Both the position numbers and the translations under genes were made by a program. Shown here one piece after another: positions 51,533 through 59,670 of a DNA stretch of 64,000 bases; the stretch's first letter is position 1; each line of letters opens with the position of its first letter. Origin of the DNA: Shouchella tritolerans (GTDB lineage Bacteria; Bacillota; Bacilli; Bacillales; Bacillaceae_D); contig NZ_JAODPB010000008.1 in the NCBI RefSeq assembly GCF_025770735.1, positions 62,001 through 126,000 of the forward strand, in the 5' to 3' direction. The notes beneath the pieces are model-generated. The model was not told where the DNA came from, ran no database searches, and was given only the letters and a program-made list of their open reading frames with translations.

Positions 51533-52900
51533 TTAGGAGCCAGACGCTTCATACGGGGTATCCAAACGGGTTTCTTCGTCCTTCTTTAAACGGTTTTCTT
51601 CATCCTTTTTTAAGACTTCGATTCGTTTAATTTGACGCCCGTCAAAAGCTTTAACCGTAAACACATAAGGCCCGAATGTTAGCGTTTCGCCGACAGCAAT
51701 GTCGTATTTCTCTGTTAAGAGCCAGCCGCCAATCGTGTCAACATCTTCTTCGCTAATCTCGACATTTAAAAGTTTGTTGACTTCTGAAATGAGCGTTTTG
51801 CCGTCAAGCAAATAATGATCCTCGTCAATTTTGCTTATGAGTGGATCTTCCTCCACATCAAATTCATCGCGAATTTCACCAACAATCTCTTCGATGATGT
51901 CTTCCGCTGTAATAAGCCCTGCGGTGCCCCCATATTCATCGTACAAAATCGCCATATGCGTTTGTTTTTTTTGCATTTCGACAAGCAGGTCATTAACAGG
52001 AATGGATTCAATCACGCTAATGACTGGACGAATATAATTTTCTAGCTTTATCTCTTCTGTCACATCAGGGGCGACGATATCTGATAAAACTTCCCGCACA
52101 TTTACGATTCCGAGGATATGATCCTTATCGCCGTTTACAACTGGATAGCGGGTGAACTTTTCTTCCCGCATAATCGCTAAGTTGTCTTCAAGCGAGTCTT
52201 CAATCGAAATGGCAGAAATTTCCGTCCTTGGAACCATGATTTCTTTAGCAATCCGGTCGTCAAAGTCAAAAATTTTGCTTACGTATTTAAACTCGGATTG
52301 GTTGATTTCGCCGCCTTTGTAACTGTCAGAAATGATGAGGCGCAGCTCTTCTTCTGTATGCGTCACTTCATGTTCTGACATTGGCTTAAAGCCTAACATT
52401 TTTATTAGAAGGCGGGCAGAGCCATTCAAACTCCAAATTAATGGGAAAAGCATACGGTAAAACCATACAAGCGGCCGCGCAAAAAGAAGCGTAACCTGCT
52501 CAGCTCTTTGGATAGCGATGGTCTTCGGAGCCAATTCCCCAATGACAACATGCAAAAATGTCGCAAAAAGAAATGAAACCGCAATCGATAATGATGTTAC
52601 TGCCGAAGCTGGCACCACCTCTTCAAAGAAAGGGTGAAGCATTTGTTCGAAAGTCGGCTCTGCAAGGCGGCCGATCCCTAGTGCAGTAATCGTAATTCCA
52701 AGCTGACAGGCAGAAAGGTATTCATCCAAGTTCGAAGTCACTTTTTTAGCGTATATCGCCGATTTTTTGCCTGTAGCAAGGTGCGGTTCAAGCTGTGTGC
52801 TACGTATTTTTACAATCGCAAATTCAGATGCTACGAAGAAAGCGGTTAACGCAATAAGAATGGCGACCGCAAGTAAGCTTAATCCCTGTTGTATGTCCAA
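51533..52900 (-). CDS. CNNM transmembrane/CBS/CorC_HlyC protein (hemolysin C family, YhdP/YugS type)
   Basis: The 455-residue protein has an N-terminal CNNM domain with about four helices (1-170), two CBS domains (about 215-335, with IMVPRTEISAIS and YDEYGGTAGLITAEDIIEEIVGE, split as YDEYGGTAG and LITAEDIIEE) and a C-terminal CorC_HlyC FAD-like domain (about 350-430). Family members such as MpfA export Mg2+. The tail contains a tandem repeat KKDEENRL KKDEETRL. A structured inverted repeat lies in the leader (53000-53142). Mg2+ transport is a family inference. Confidence 0.88.
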   Translation of the reverse strand: MDIQQGLSLLAVAILIALTAFFVASEFAIVKIRSTQLEPHLATGKKSAIYAKKVTSNLDEYLSACQLGITITALGIGRLAEPTFEQMLHPFFEEVVPASAVTSLSIAVSFLFATFLHVVIGELAPKTIAIQRAEQVTLLFARPLVWFYRMLFPLIWSLNGSARLLIKMLGFKPMSEHEVTHTEEELRLIISDSYKGGEINQSEFKYVSKIFDFDDRIAKEIMVPRTEISAISIEDSLEDNLAIMREEKFTRYPVVNGDKDHILGIVNVREVLSDIVAPDVTEEIKLENYIRPVISVIESIPVNDLLVEMQKKQTHMAILYDEYGGTAGLITAEDIIEEIVGEIRDEFDVEEDPLISKIDEDHYLLDGKTLISEVNKLLNVEISEEDVDTIGGWLLTEKYDIAVGETLTFGPYVFTVKAFDGRQIKRIEVLKKDEENRLKKDEETRLDTPYEASGS

Positions 52901-52999
52901 ATATTCCCCTCGTATAAGAGGGAGTCACCTCCTGTGTGTCCTTCAAAATTAGGAATAACGTTTCCTAGTTTGGAACCAGAGGGCAACGCGCAATTCTTT

Positions 53000-53142
53000 A
53001 AAAACGGTTTACCTATGGAAAGGCAAGCTGCGTACACAATTACTTTTAAATGGTAGATGGTTTCGCAAGAATAGCGGAAGCCCGACCCGATTGGAAAGCA
53101 ATCGAGAAGTTCCAAACGGCATGTACGCACGATACCGTTTTT
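53000..53142 (-). other. Nested long-range inverted repeats in the leader of the CNNM gene
   Basis: AAAAACGGT (53000-53008) pairs with ACCGTTTTT (53134-53142); inside, TGCGTACA (53029-53036) pairs with TGTACGCA (53122-53129); and CGATTG/CAATCG forms an inner hairpin (53088-53104). Together they would fold a closed multistem RNA of about 143 bases, 100 bp before the minus-strand CNNM gene. It does not match the M-box consensus I know. A DNA-level element is the alternative. No gene is convincing in 52901-53256. Confidence 0.5.
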
Positions 53143-53256
53143 CTATCTACTTTGTACTCTCCACCATCGAATCACCCCGCTCTCGCATGAACTACTTTCA
53201 TTTTAGGGCAATTAATTGAGAACGTCAAACATTTTAAACAAATTGATGCACAATTC

Positions 53257-53293
53257 AAAAAAGTACCTTGTCCATAGTGGATAGGCACTTTTT
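53257..53293 (-). terminator. Terminator after the PopT-like gene
   Basis: AAAAAGTGCC and TATCCA on the minus strand pair with TGGACA and GGTACTTTTT, ending in six T residues. Confidence 0.75.
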
Positions 53294-53325
53294 GTCGATT
53301 AATTAACAGAGCCGTTTTCCATTCG

Positions 53326-54147
53326 TCAACGCTCCGCTTTTCCAAATGTTAAGGCTGTTACAAGGCCAAACAAAAGTGCCATAATCGAGACAAGCCAATA
53401 GAGAAACGTTCCAGGCAGCTCAGTTGGAACAATGACAACAAGGGAGCCGGCAACAAGCCCAATCATGAGCGCATAGGTTGCTTGTGTGTAATGGTTAAGG
53501 AAGAAACGGACGAGCCGGCTTGTTACAAGGAGTCCAAGGACAACGCCACACCCAATCGCAATAATAACAGGGATATTAATGGATGAGAGGGCAGCAATAG
53601 CTGTATGGTACACGCCAAGAATCAAGAAAACGAGCGAACCGCTAATACCAGGTAAAACGAGGGCTGTGCTAGCTAGCCAACCTGAAAAAAATAAATAAAT
53701 ATAGTCTGTCAGTGAGAGGTTTTCCATCACTGCTTGGTTTGATTCGTTGACAAAACTGGTCATAGCAATAAGCACAAACGCCCCAACCAGCAACACATAA
53801 TGGAGGGGTTTAAACGAATGATTTGGTTCTGAATGGGCAGAGCGCCATAAAAACGGCAAAATTCCAAGAACGAGCCCTGCAAATAAAAACATCATCGGCT
53901 GGTTATGTACATGAAGCAAATATTCAATGATTTTCACAAATAAAGCAACGGCGGCTACCATGCCAATGCCGAGCGGGATTAAAAAGCGGAAAGCACGCTT
54001 TATATGGCCTGTTGTCAAGTCGCTTATTGCTTGAAGCAGCTGTTCATAAAAGCCCAAAAGCATGGCAATCGTGCTCGAACTCACACCTGGCACAAGTTCG
54101 GTAATGCCCATAGCGGCACCTCGAAAAAGATTTTTCCAGTTAAACAT
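53326..54147 (-). CDS. popT: DUF368-family undecaprenyl-phosphate translocase (PopT type)
   Basis: The 273-residue protein has about eight helices and the DUF368 signatures GAAMGITELVPGVSSSTIAMLLGFY and LVLPGISGSLVFLILGVY, two related re-entrant PGxS motifs. Members such as S. aureus PopT return the lipid carrier undecaprenyl phosphate to the inner leaflet for wall synthesis, and this recycling is reported to matter most at alkaline pH with the DedA-type UptA. It is divergent from pdaA, another wall gene. Short intergenic region, start with GGAGG upstream. Confidence 0.85.
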   Translation of the reverse strand: MFNWKNLFRGAAMGITELVPGVSSSTIAMLLGFYEQLLQAISDLTTGHIKRAFRFLIPLGIGMVAAVALFVKIIEYLLHVHNQPMMFLFAGLVLGILPFLWRSAHSEPNHSFKPLHYVLLVGAFVLIAMTSFVNESNQAVMENLSLTDYIYLFFSGWLASTALVLPGISGSLVFLILGVYHTAIAALSSINIPVIIAIGCGVVLGLLVTSRLVRFFLNHYTQATYALMIGLVAGSLVVIVPTELPGTFLYWLVSIMALLFGLVTALTFGKAER

Positions 54148-54287
54148 TTAGCATCCTCCTAGTTGAATCGCAAAACAGCATCATGCTAATGAAACCACAG
54201 CCTATTAAAACATGCAACAAAAAAGAACGCATAAAAGCCTTTCTGCTGACGGAAGCTACGGATAAACAGCATGAAAGGGAGAAACGT

Positions 54288-55067
54288 ATGAAAAAAGCAT
54301 TTTGTCTATTGCTTTTGCTTTCCTTGATCATCGGGCAAACTTCATTTGCTCTCAGTTACGAAAACAAAACATACAATTGGAGTTACAAACCGGCTCCAGC
54401 CCATACGCCAGCAGATACAGAACCATTGTACAAAAAGCTGCTAGAGCAAGCTGATGGTTACTTTATCGGTGATCGAGACAGCAAGTCTTTATATTTAACG
54501 TTTGACAACGGGTATGAGAACGGTTATACCGAAAAAGTCCTTGACGTTTTAAAAGAAAAACAGGTCACTGGCGCTTTTTTTGTGACAGGCCATTATTTGA
54601 AAACGGCGCCGGAGCTTGTGAAACGAATGGTGGCGGAAGGACACATTGTCGGCAACCACTCATACCACCATCCGAGTTTGCCACAAACAAGCGATGCCAA
54701 GCTAGCGGCTGAACTCGATGACGTGAAAACATTGTTTACCGAAATAACAGGCGAGACGGAGATGCGCTATTTACGGCCGCCAAGAGGGGAATTTAGTGAG
54801 CGCACGCTCATGAAATCAAAGGAGCTTGGCTATACGAATGTATTTTGGTCCCTTGCGTATAAAGACTGGGAAGTCGATAAACAAAAGGGTGGAAAGTATG
54901 CCTATGACCAAGTGATGAAACGAATCCACCCTGGCGCGATTATGTTAATCCACGCCGTATCGCCGGATAATGCGGAAGCATTGCCTGATATCATTGATGA
55001 ATGCCGGCGCCAAGGCTATACATTCCGCAGTCTTGACGAATTGTCGCTCCATTCTCCTATGCCTTAG
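54288..55067 (+). CDS. pdaA: Peptidoglycan N-acetylmuramic acid deacetylase (PdaA type)
   Basis: PdaA removes the acetyl group from muramic acid so that the spore-cortex delta-lactam can form. The 259-residue protein has a signal peptide (to about residue 22), then the NodB domain: TFDNGYENG with Asp73 and the PdaA-type Asn74, metal motif HSYHH with His124 and His128, RPPRGEFS, and a final IMLIHAVS. ATG 54288 is chosen because GGGAG lies just upstream; the earlier in-frame start has none. Sporulation expression is expected but no SigG promoter was identified with confidence. Confidence 0.9.
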   Translation: MKKAFCLLLLLSLIIGQTSFALSYENKTYNWSYKPAPAHTPADTEPLYKKLLEQADGYFIGDRDSKSLYLTFDNGYENGYTEKVLDVLKEKQVTGAFFVTGHYLKTAPELVKRMVAEGHIVGNHSYHHPSLPQTSDAKLAAELDDVKTLFTEITGETEMRYLRPPRGEFSERTLMKSKELGYTNVFWSLAYKDWEVDKQKGGKYAYDQVMKRIHPGAIMLIHAVSPDNAEALPDIIDECRRQGYTFRSLDELSLHSPMP

Positions 55068-55104
55068 GCGATTTCCGAAGTAACGGGAACTGTAAAAAAG
55101 CAAC

Positions 55105-55131
55105 AAAAAAACCCTTGATAAGGGTTTTTTT
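55105..55131. terminator. Bidirectional terminator between pdaA and the reductase gene
   Basis: AAAAAACCCTT pairs with AAGGGTTTTTT around GATA. Confidence 0.85.
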
Positions 55132-55195
55132 GTTCTATTGCATCATCCTAGCCCGGTAACTCTCCTTTCCAGACAGAAAGAACCTTTCCCGCTCA

Positions 55196-56092
55196 TTAAA
55201 ACTCTTCATCGACCAAATCCATTACGATGCCTGCCCCAACTTTGCTGCCTTCTGCCGCCGCTAAAATCAGTTGCTGTGGCCCGTTAAAGGTAGTGTCGCC
55301 ACTGGCGTAAACGCCTTCGACACTGGCTCTGCCAAACGTATCGGTTTTGATGCCGCCTTGCTCGTTGTATGTGCAGCCAAGTGCTTCCCCAAAGGATGCG
55401 GCTTGCTGCAAATCGACAGCCACAAAGCCGCCTTCTCTTTTGATTTCTTTGCCATCGGTAAAGCGAATGTTTTGTAGTTGGCCGTCTTCACCTTCGAGAG
55501 CGGCGATTTCTTCTTCAATAATCTTGATGCCGTTGGCTAGAAACGCAGTTTTTTGCTCATCTGTTAAAAAGCGTTGGCCGTTTGTGCAAATGACTAAGTC
55601 TTTGCTCCAATTCCAGATAAGTTTTCCTGAATGGAGCACGCGCTTATCTTCACAAATGACAACAAGAGGCCGATCGCGTAGTTCCCAGCCATCACAAAAC
55701 GGACATGGGAATAAGCTAGAGCCGTAAAATGGCTCAATTCCCGCTATATCTGGCAATCGATCTTTTAAACCTGTGGCAAGCAAGATTTTCCGCGCTTGAT
55801 ACGTTTCCTTATTTTCGGTGTCAACAGAAAAGCCGCCTTGTTCTTTTGTAATTCCGCTTACCCGTACATATGCCCACTCTATATTTGGATATTTCCTTAA
55901 ATCGGTGTATGCTGCCTCTTTAAACGCGCTCGGTTCTATCCCGTCTCTTGTTAGAAAACCATGTGATGCATGGGTGACGGCATTCCGTGGTTTGTTTTCA
56001 TCCAATAGCAGTACCTTTCGTTTCGCTCTGCCTAATACAAGTGCTGCGTTTAGCCCAGCTGGGCCTCCTCCTATAATGATGCAATCAAACAT
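55196..56092 (-). CDS. Thioredoxin-reductase-like NAD(P)/FAD disulfide oxidoreductase
   Basis: The 298-residue protein has FAD motif IIGGGPAGLNAAL at the start, the redox pair Cys130-Cys133 in PCPFCDGWELRD, and the terminal FAD motif GVYASGDTT. The NADPH-loop glycine pattern seems weak (the segment after CPFC reads LVVICEDKRVLHSG), so the electron donor is uncertain. It is 66 bp downstream of an Rrf2-family regulator on the same strand, which probably controls it. A housekeeping TrxB is usually longer and elsewhere. Confidence 0.85.
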   Translation of the reverse strand: MFDCIIIGGGPAGLNAALVLGRAKRKVLLLDENKPRNAVTHASHGFLTRDGIEPSAFKEAAYTDLRKYPNIEWAYVRVSGITKEQGGFSVDTENKETYQARKILLATGLKDRLPDIAGIEPFYGSSLFPCPFCDGWELRDRPLVVICEDKRVLHSGKLIWNWSKDLVICTNGQRFLTDEQKTAFLANGIKIIEEEIAALEGEDGQLQNIRFTDGKEIKREGGFVAVDLQQAASFGEALGCTYNEQGGIKTDTFGRASVEGVYASGDTTFNGPQQLILAAAEGSKVGAGIVMDLVDEEF

Positions 56093-56158
56093 GGCTTTGG
56101 CTCCTTTATTGTATATATTAGAGACTCTTTATATCTAGAATTAGAACAAAAAAGGAGG

Positions 56159-56578
56159 CTAGGCCCTTTTTTCTTTCATCTGTCTAGCGATGTCGGCAAT
56201 GTAAGTCGCATCGAGATCCGCTTTCATTTTTGCCTCGGCGTTCATCATGACTTGCTCAATCAAGCAACCATGATTGCGTGGGAGCTCTTTGTGGTCGAGC
56301 GAACAATGAAACAAGCTCGTTTGACCTTCAATTGCTTGGATTACATCAAGAAAAGACGTTTCTTTTTGGCGCTTTAAAAGGCGGTAGCCGCCTTTTACAC
56401 CAGGCGTTGATTCAATTAACCCGGCTTTAACCAGCTTAGTTAAAATTTTAGAAAGATACGTAGGCGAGAGATTTTGCATTTTTGCCAACTGTTCAACGCC
56501 AATCGCTTCGCTTTTTTCATATAGCATCAAAAAAGCCATTGTATGCAATGCATAGTTCGTTGCCTTTGAATATTTCAT
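56159..56578 (-). CDS. Rrf2-family transcriptional regulator with two conserved-position cysteines
   Basis: The 139-residue protein has the Rrf2 winged helix (about 1-66, KYSKATNYALHTMAFL, LSPTYLSKILTKLVKAGLI). Cys92 and Cys105 lie in the region where IscR and NsrR bind their clusters, but only two are present (HCSLDHKELPRNHGC) with a possible His ligand. It may instead sense thiol oxidation, as suggested for some CymR/YwnA-like members. The adjacent reductase gene is the likely target. The 56579-56977 gap upstream shows a -10-like TATAAA near 56870 and a repeated GAATGTTT, nothing more. Confidence 0.85.
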   Translation of the reverse strand: MKYSKATNYALHTMAFLMLYEKSEAIGVEQLAKMQNLSPTYLSKILTKLVKAGLIESTPGVKGGYRLLKRQKETSFLDVIQAIEGQTSLFHCSLDHKELPRNHGCLIEQVMMNAEAKMKADLDATYIADIARQMKEKRA

Positions 56579-56977
56579 CGCTACAGTTCCTCCAATTTTG
56601 CCATTATTCCAGATCTATTGAGTCCGTAATTAACTATACGCCATATTGATTTTGAATGCAACAAGCATGCTTGCAGGGGCTACTAATATGAATGTTTGAT
56701 TAAATCGCAACAGAATGTTTACAATTTTGCGCAATGTATCGAAGGGAATCGAAAGGAAATCCCATGTACAAGGTTTTCCGTTATTCCTGTTCAAACGCAG
56801 GATTCTTTACAAAAGGTTTAGATAATGAATAGCTTTGTTTAAATCTCTCTTGAAATCGTGCTGCTACACTATAAATAAATGGCCGAAAGGGGTGGAGCGG
56901 ATCATTGACTTGCCCATGTATTTGAAAAAAGTGGTGCGATAAAAAGGAAAGGACACGAATAAAAAGGAGAATTATAC

Positions 56978-57790
56978 ATGAATGTATATGCGTCAACCAC
57001 GCTTCTTTGGTCCAAGCCAATTCCAGAAGTGCTGGGTGAATTTGCTAAACTTGGGCTTTATGGGGCTGAGATTTGGGCAGAACAGATGAACTGGCACAGT
57101 ACGAGCGTCTTGGAGATTAAACGAGCTCAACGGGGCTTGCCGCTCGCATACACGTTTCACGCCCCGAGTTGGGATTTGAATCAAATATCGATTAACAAAG
57201 CCATCCGTGAGCAGTCGTTGGGGGAGTTGGAGCGGTCTTTTGAAACAGCAGCAAACCTAGGGGCAAGCAATGTCACTGTCCATCCTGGGCGGTTAAGTTT
57301 AGATGGCGGATGGCTTGAATGGCACCAAGAACAACAAATCGCTGTTACAGAGACATTAATTGAATTAGCGGAGCAGTATGGGGTGTTGTTATCGCTAGAA
57401 TTGATGGAGCCAAAAGGAAAAGAGTTGATTACAACGCCAGACGAAATGAATACGTTGCTTGAAGCAGTCAAGGGACGTTTTTCAGTAACATTTGATGTTG
57501 CCCATATTCCGTTGCACATGGATGTGGTTGAAGCGTACCTAGCAACGAAGCAAATTAGTAAAGTTCATTTAAGTGACTCTTCCAGTTCGGCTTACCATTT
57601 GGCGCTTGGGGAAGGGGACATTCAGCTGGGGCCGATTCTCGCTTTATTGGAAGAGGTGACCATACCTGTTGTGCTTGAAGGCATGGATGCCTTATCAAAT
57701 CGCAAGCTGCTCTGTCACCTTCACTATTTGGAGGGCGTTCGACAAAAGCAGAAAGAGGGGTTGTATGAAATTTCTGGTTACCAACGATGA
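56978..57790 (+). CDS. TIM-barrel sugar-phosphate isomerase/epimerase-like protein (AP-endonuclease-2 fold)
   Basis: The 270-residue protein has the xylose-isomerase-like TIM-barrel pattern with metal-binding positions in NVTVHPGR, LSLELMEP, VTFDVAHIPL, VHLSDSSS and VVLEGMD. Proteins of this fold isomerise, epimerise or dehydrate sugars and related compounds, or cut DNA. It begins the operon isomerase-surE-ABC importer and overlaps surE by 26 bases. AAAAGGAG precedes the start. The context suggests action on an imported, dephosphorylated compound, which is inference. Confidence 0.8.
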   Translation: MNVYASTTLLWSKPIPEVLGEFAKLGLYGAEIWAEQMNWHSTSVLEIKRAQRGLPLAYTFHAPSWDLNQISINKAIREQSLGELERSFETAANLGASNVTVHPGRLSLDGGWLEWHQEQQIAVTETLIELAEQYGVLLSLELMEPKGKELITTPDEMNTLLEAVKGRFSVTFDVAHIPLHMDVVEAYLATKQISKVHLSDSSSSAYHLALGEGDIQLGPILALLEEVTIPVVLEGMDALSNRKLLCHLHYLEGVRQKQKEGLYEISGYQR

Positions 57791-58565
57791 CGGTATTTTT
57801 GCGCCAGGCGTACAGGCTTTAATTGAGACATTGCAGCATTTTGGCGATGTATTGGTTGTTTGCCCTGACCAAGAACGGAGCGCGATTAGCCATTCGATTA
57901 CACTCAGGCAGCCGATTAAGGCGACGCCTGTGTCGATTTTTGGACAGACTGTACCCGCTTATGCGGTGAACGGGACGACAGCCGATTGCGTTAAGTTAGG
58001 GCTAGAAGTATTGTGTGATGCGAAGCCGGATTTTGTTTTTTCAGGCATGAACATTGGCCCTAACTTAGGCCGTGATCTATTTTATTCTGGCACAATGGCT
58101 GGCGCAGCTGAATCTGTCCTCCACCATGTTCCTGCCGTAGCCGTTTCGATTAATAAGCTTGACGAACCAATCAAATTGCACTATCCGAAAGAACTATTTT
58201 ACGGCGTGCTAGAAGTGTTGTTCCAACGAAAATGGAAGCCAGGCCTGTTTTTAAACATTAATTTGCCGTATTTGCAAAAAAGCTTTGTAAAAGGCTTTGC
58301 TGTTGTACCGATGGACTTGGCGGTTACACGCTACCGGTACGTTGGCTTAAATGACCCACACGGGAACGTGTATTACTGGCTAAAAGATCACTTGAACCAA
58401 CTAAAGGAAGAAGAATTAGCAGAGGAAAGCGACTACGCTAAGCTGCGCGAGGGCTACATTACGATTACGCCCATTGAACATAAACGGGTTAACAAAAAAG
58501 AAATTCAACGGATTGAACGATTGTTCGCGCAACCACAGGAACATACAGGAGGTATCATCCAATGA
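57765..58565 (+). CDS. surE: SurE-type 5'/3'-nucleotidase
   Basis: SurE enzymes are metal-dependent phosphatases acting on nucleoside monophosphates and other phosphate esters. The 266-residue protein starts MKFLVTNDDGIFAPG with the Asp8-Asp9 metal site, has DQERSAISHSITLR with the catalytic Ser/Asn region, VNGTTADCVKLGL and SGMNIGPNLGRDLFYSGTM (split as SGMNIGPNLG, RDLFYSGTM). ATG 57765 lies within the end of the upstream gene and follows AGAGGGG; longer in-frame starts lack a site. It overlaps the next gene by four bases. In most bacteria surE is next to pcm or nlpD; pairing with an importer is unusual. Confidence 0.95.
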   Translation: MKFLVTNDDGIFAPGVQALIETLQHFGDVLVVCPDQERSAISHSITLRQPIKATPVSIFGQTVPAYAVNGTTADCVKLGLEVLCDAKPDFVFSGMNIGPNLGRDLFYSGTMAGAAESVLHHVPAVAVSINKLDEPIKLHYPKELFYGVLEVLFQRKWKPGLFLNINLPYLQKSFVKGFAVVPMDLAVTRYRYVGLNDPHGNVYYWLKDHLNQLKEEELAEESDYAKLREGYITITPIEHKRVNKKEIQRIERLFAQPQEHTGGIIQ

Positions 58566-59638
58566 TAGAAAAAAAACGAATGGTTCCATTTGCTTTATTG
58601 GTCTTTAGTGCTGTTAGTTTGGCAGGATGCGGAGCAGAAAACGTCCAAGAGCAAGTGAACTCCGCGGCAGAGACATCTGAAACAAATGAAACGGAACAGG
58701 CGGAAGAAACGGATGGAATTGCTGGAACGCTTTCGTTTTACACGTCCCAGCCAGATGCTGATGCAGAGGCGCTCGTCGCTGGCTTTCGTGAACAGCATCC
58801 TGATGTCGACGTTACGATTTTCCGTTCTGGGACAGAAGAAGTTGTCAGCCGCTTGTTGGCGGAAGAGGAGGCAGGATCGGTACAAGCGGACGTGCTTTTG
58901 CTAGCGGATGCAGTGACGTTCGAAAACTTAAAAGAGAAGGACTTGCTGTTGCCATACGAGTCCCCGGAGCTTGTCCACATCCCTGCTGATTTTGTTGATC
59001 AAGACTATATGTATATCGGCACAAAGCTAATGGCGACTGTGCTCGCTTATAACACCGATTTAGTAGAGGAGGCGCCAACATCTTGGTTCGACTTAACCGC
59101 AGACAATGCCAAAGGGGAACTGACAATGCCAAGCCCCCTTTATTCAGGCGCGGCCGCATACAACGCAGGTGTATTTAGCCGAAACGACGATTTTGGCTGG
59201 TCGTTTTATGAGGCGCTTTATGAAAATGATACAACAGTCGTTCAAGGAAATGGCGGTGTTGTCCAAGCAGTAGCGGGCGGCGAGGCTTCTTATGGAATGG
59301 TCGTTGATTTTGTAGTAGCCAATGCGAAAGAACAAGGGTCTCCGATTGATTTTGTTTATCCGGAAGAAGGCGTGCCAGTCATTACAGAGCCGATTGCGAT
59401 AACGAAAAACAGCAAAAATGAAGCAGCAGCGAAAGCATTTGTCGATTTTGTCCTCTCTGAAGCAGGGCAGCAGCTAGGCAAAGACGTTGGCTACACGCCG
59501 ATCCGTGAAGGGATGGACGCACCAGCTGGACTCAAGGGAGGGGACGAGCTACATGTGTTATCAACCGACCTTGCCGACTTGTTGAAAGGGCGAGAAGAAG
59601 ATAAAGAACAATTTCAATCTATTTTTGGAACCCATTAA
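58562..59638 (+). CDS. ABC importer substrate-binding lipoprotein (Fe3+/AfuA/PhnS-like)
   Basis: The 358-residue lipoprotein has lipobox LAGC with Cys23, an acidic linker (to about 52), and a ferric-binding-like family-1 fold: GTLSFYTSQPDADAEALV, ADVLLLADAVTFENL, VNTDL-like AYNTDLVEEAPTSW and EPIAITKNSKNEAAAKAF. The Tyr pairs that bind Fe3+ in FbpA are not evident. Related proteins bind sugar phosphates (AfuA) or 2-aminoethylphosphonate (PhnS). Its start overlaps surE (ATGA), tying transport to the phosphatase. Confidence 0.85.
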   Translation: MIEKKRMVPFALLVFSAVSLAGCGAENVQEQVNSAAETSETNETEQAEETDGIAGTLSFYTSQPDADAEALVAGFREQHPDVDVTIFRSGTEEVVSRLLAEEEAGSVQADVLLLADAVTFENLKEKDLLLPYESPELVHIPADFVDQDYMYIGTKLMATVLAYNTDLVEEAPTSWFDLTADNAKGELTMPSPLYSGAAAYNAGVFSRNDDFGWSFYEALYENDTTVVQGNGGVVQAVAGGEASYGMVVDFVVANAKEQGSPIDFVYPEEGVPVITEPIAITKNSKNEAAAKAFVDFVLSEAGQQLGKDVGYTPIREGMDAPAGLKGGDELHVLSTDLADLLKGREEDKEQFQSIFGTH

Positions 59639-59670
59639 ATGAACGACATGATTGACAGGGGGGGAATAGG

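Noticed and set aside
52879-53130. 83-codon minus-strand frame in the CNNM leader
   Set aside because: It overlaps the CNNM start and the inverted repeats, has no ribosome site and no recognisable sequence.
52901-53142. M-box or other known metal riboswitch before the CNNM gene
   Set aside because: The segment is structured, but the conserved M-box sequences are not present; kept only as an unassigned structured leader.
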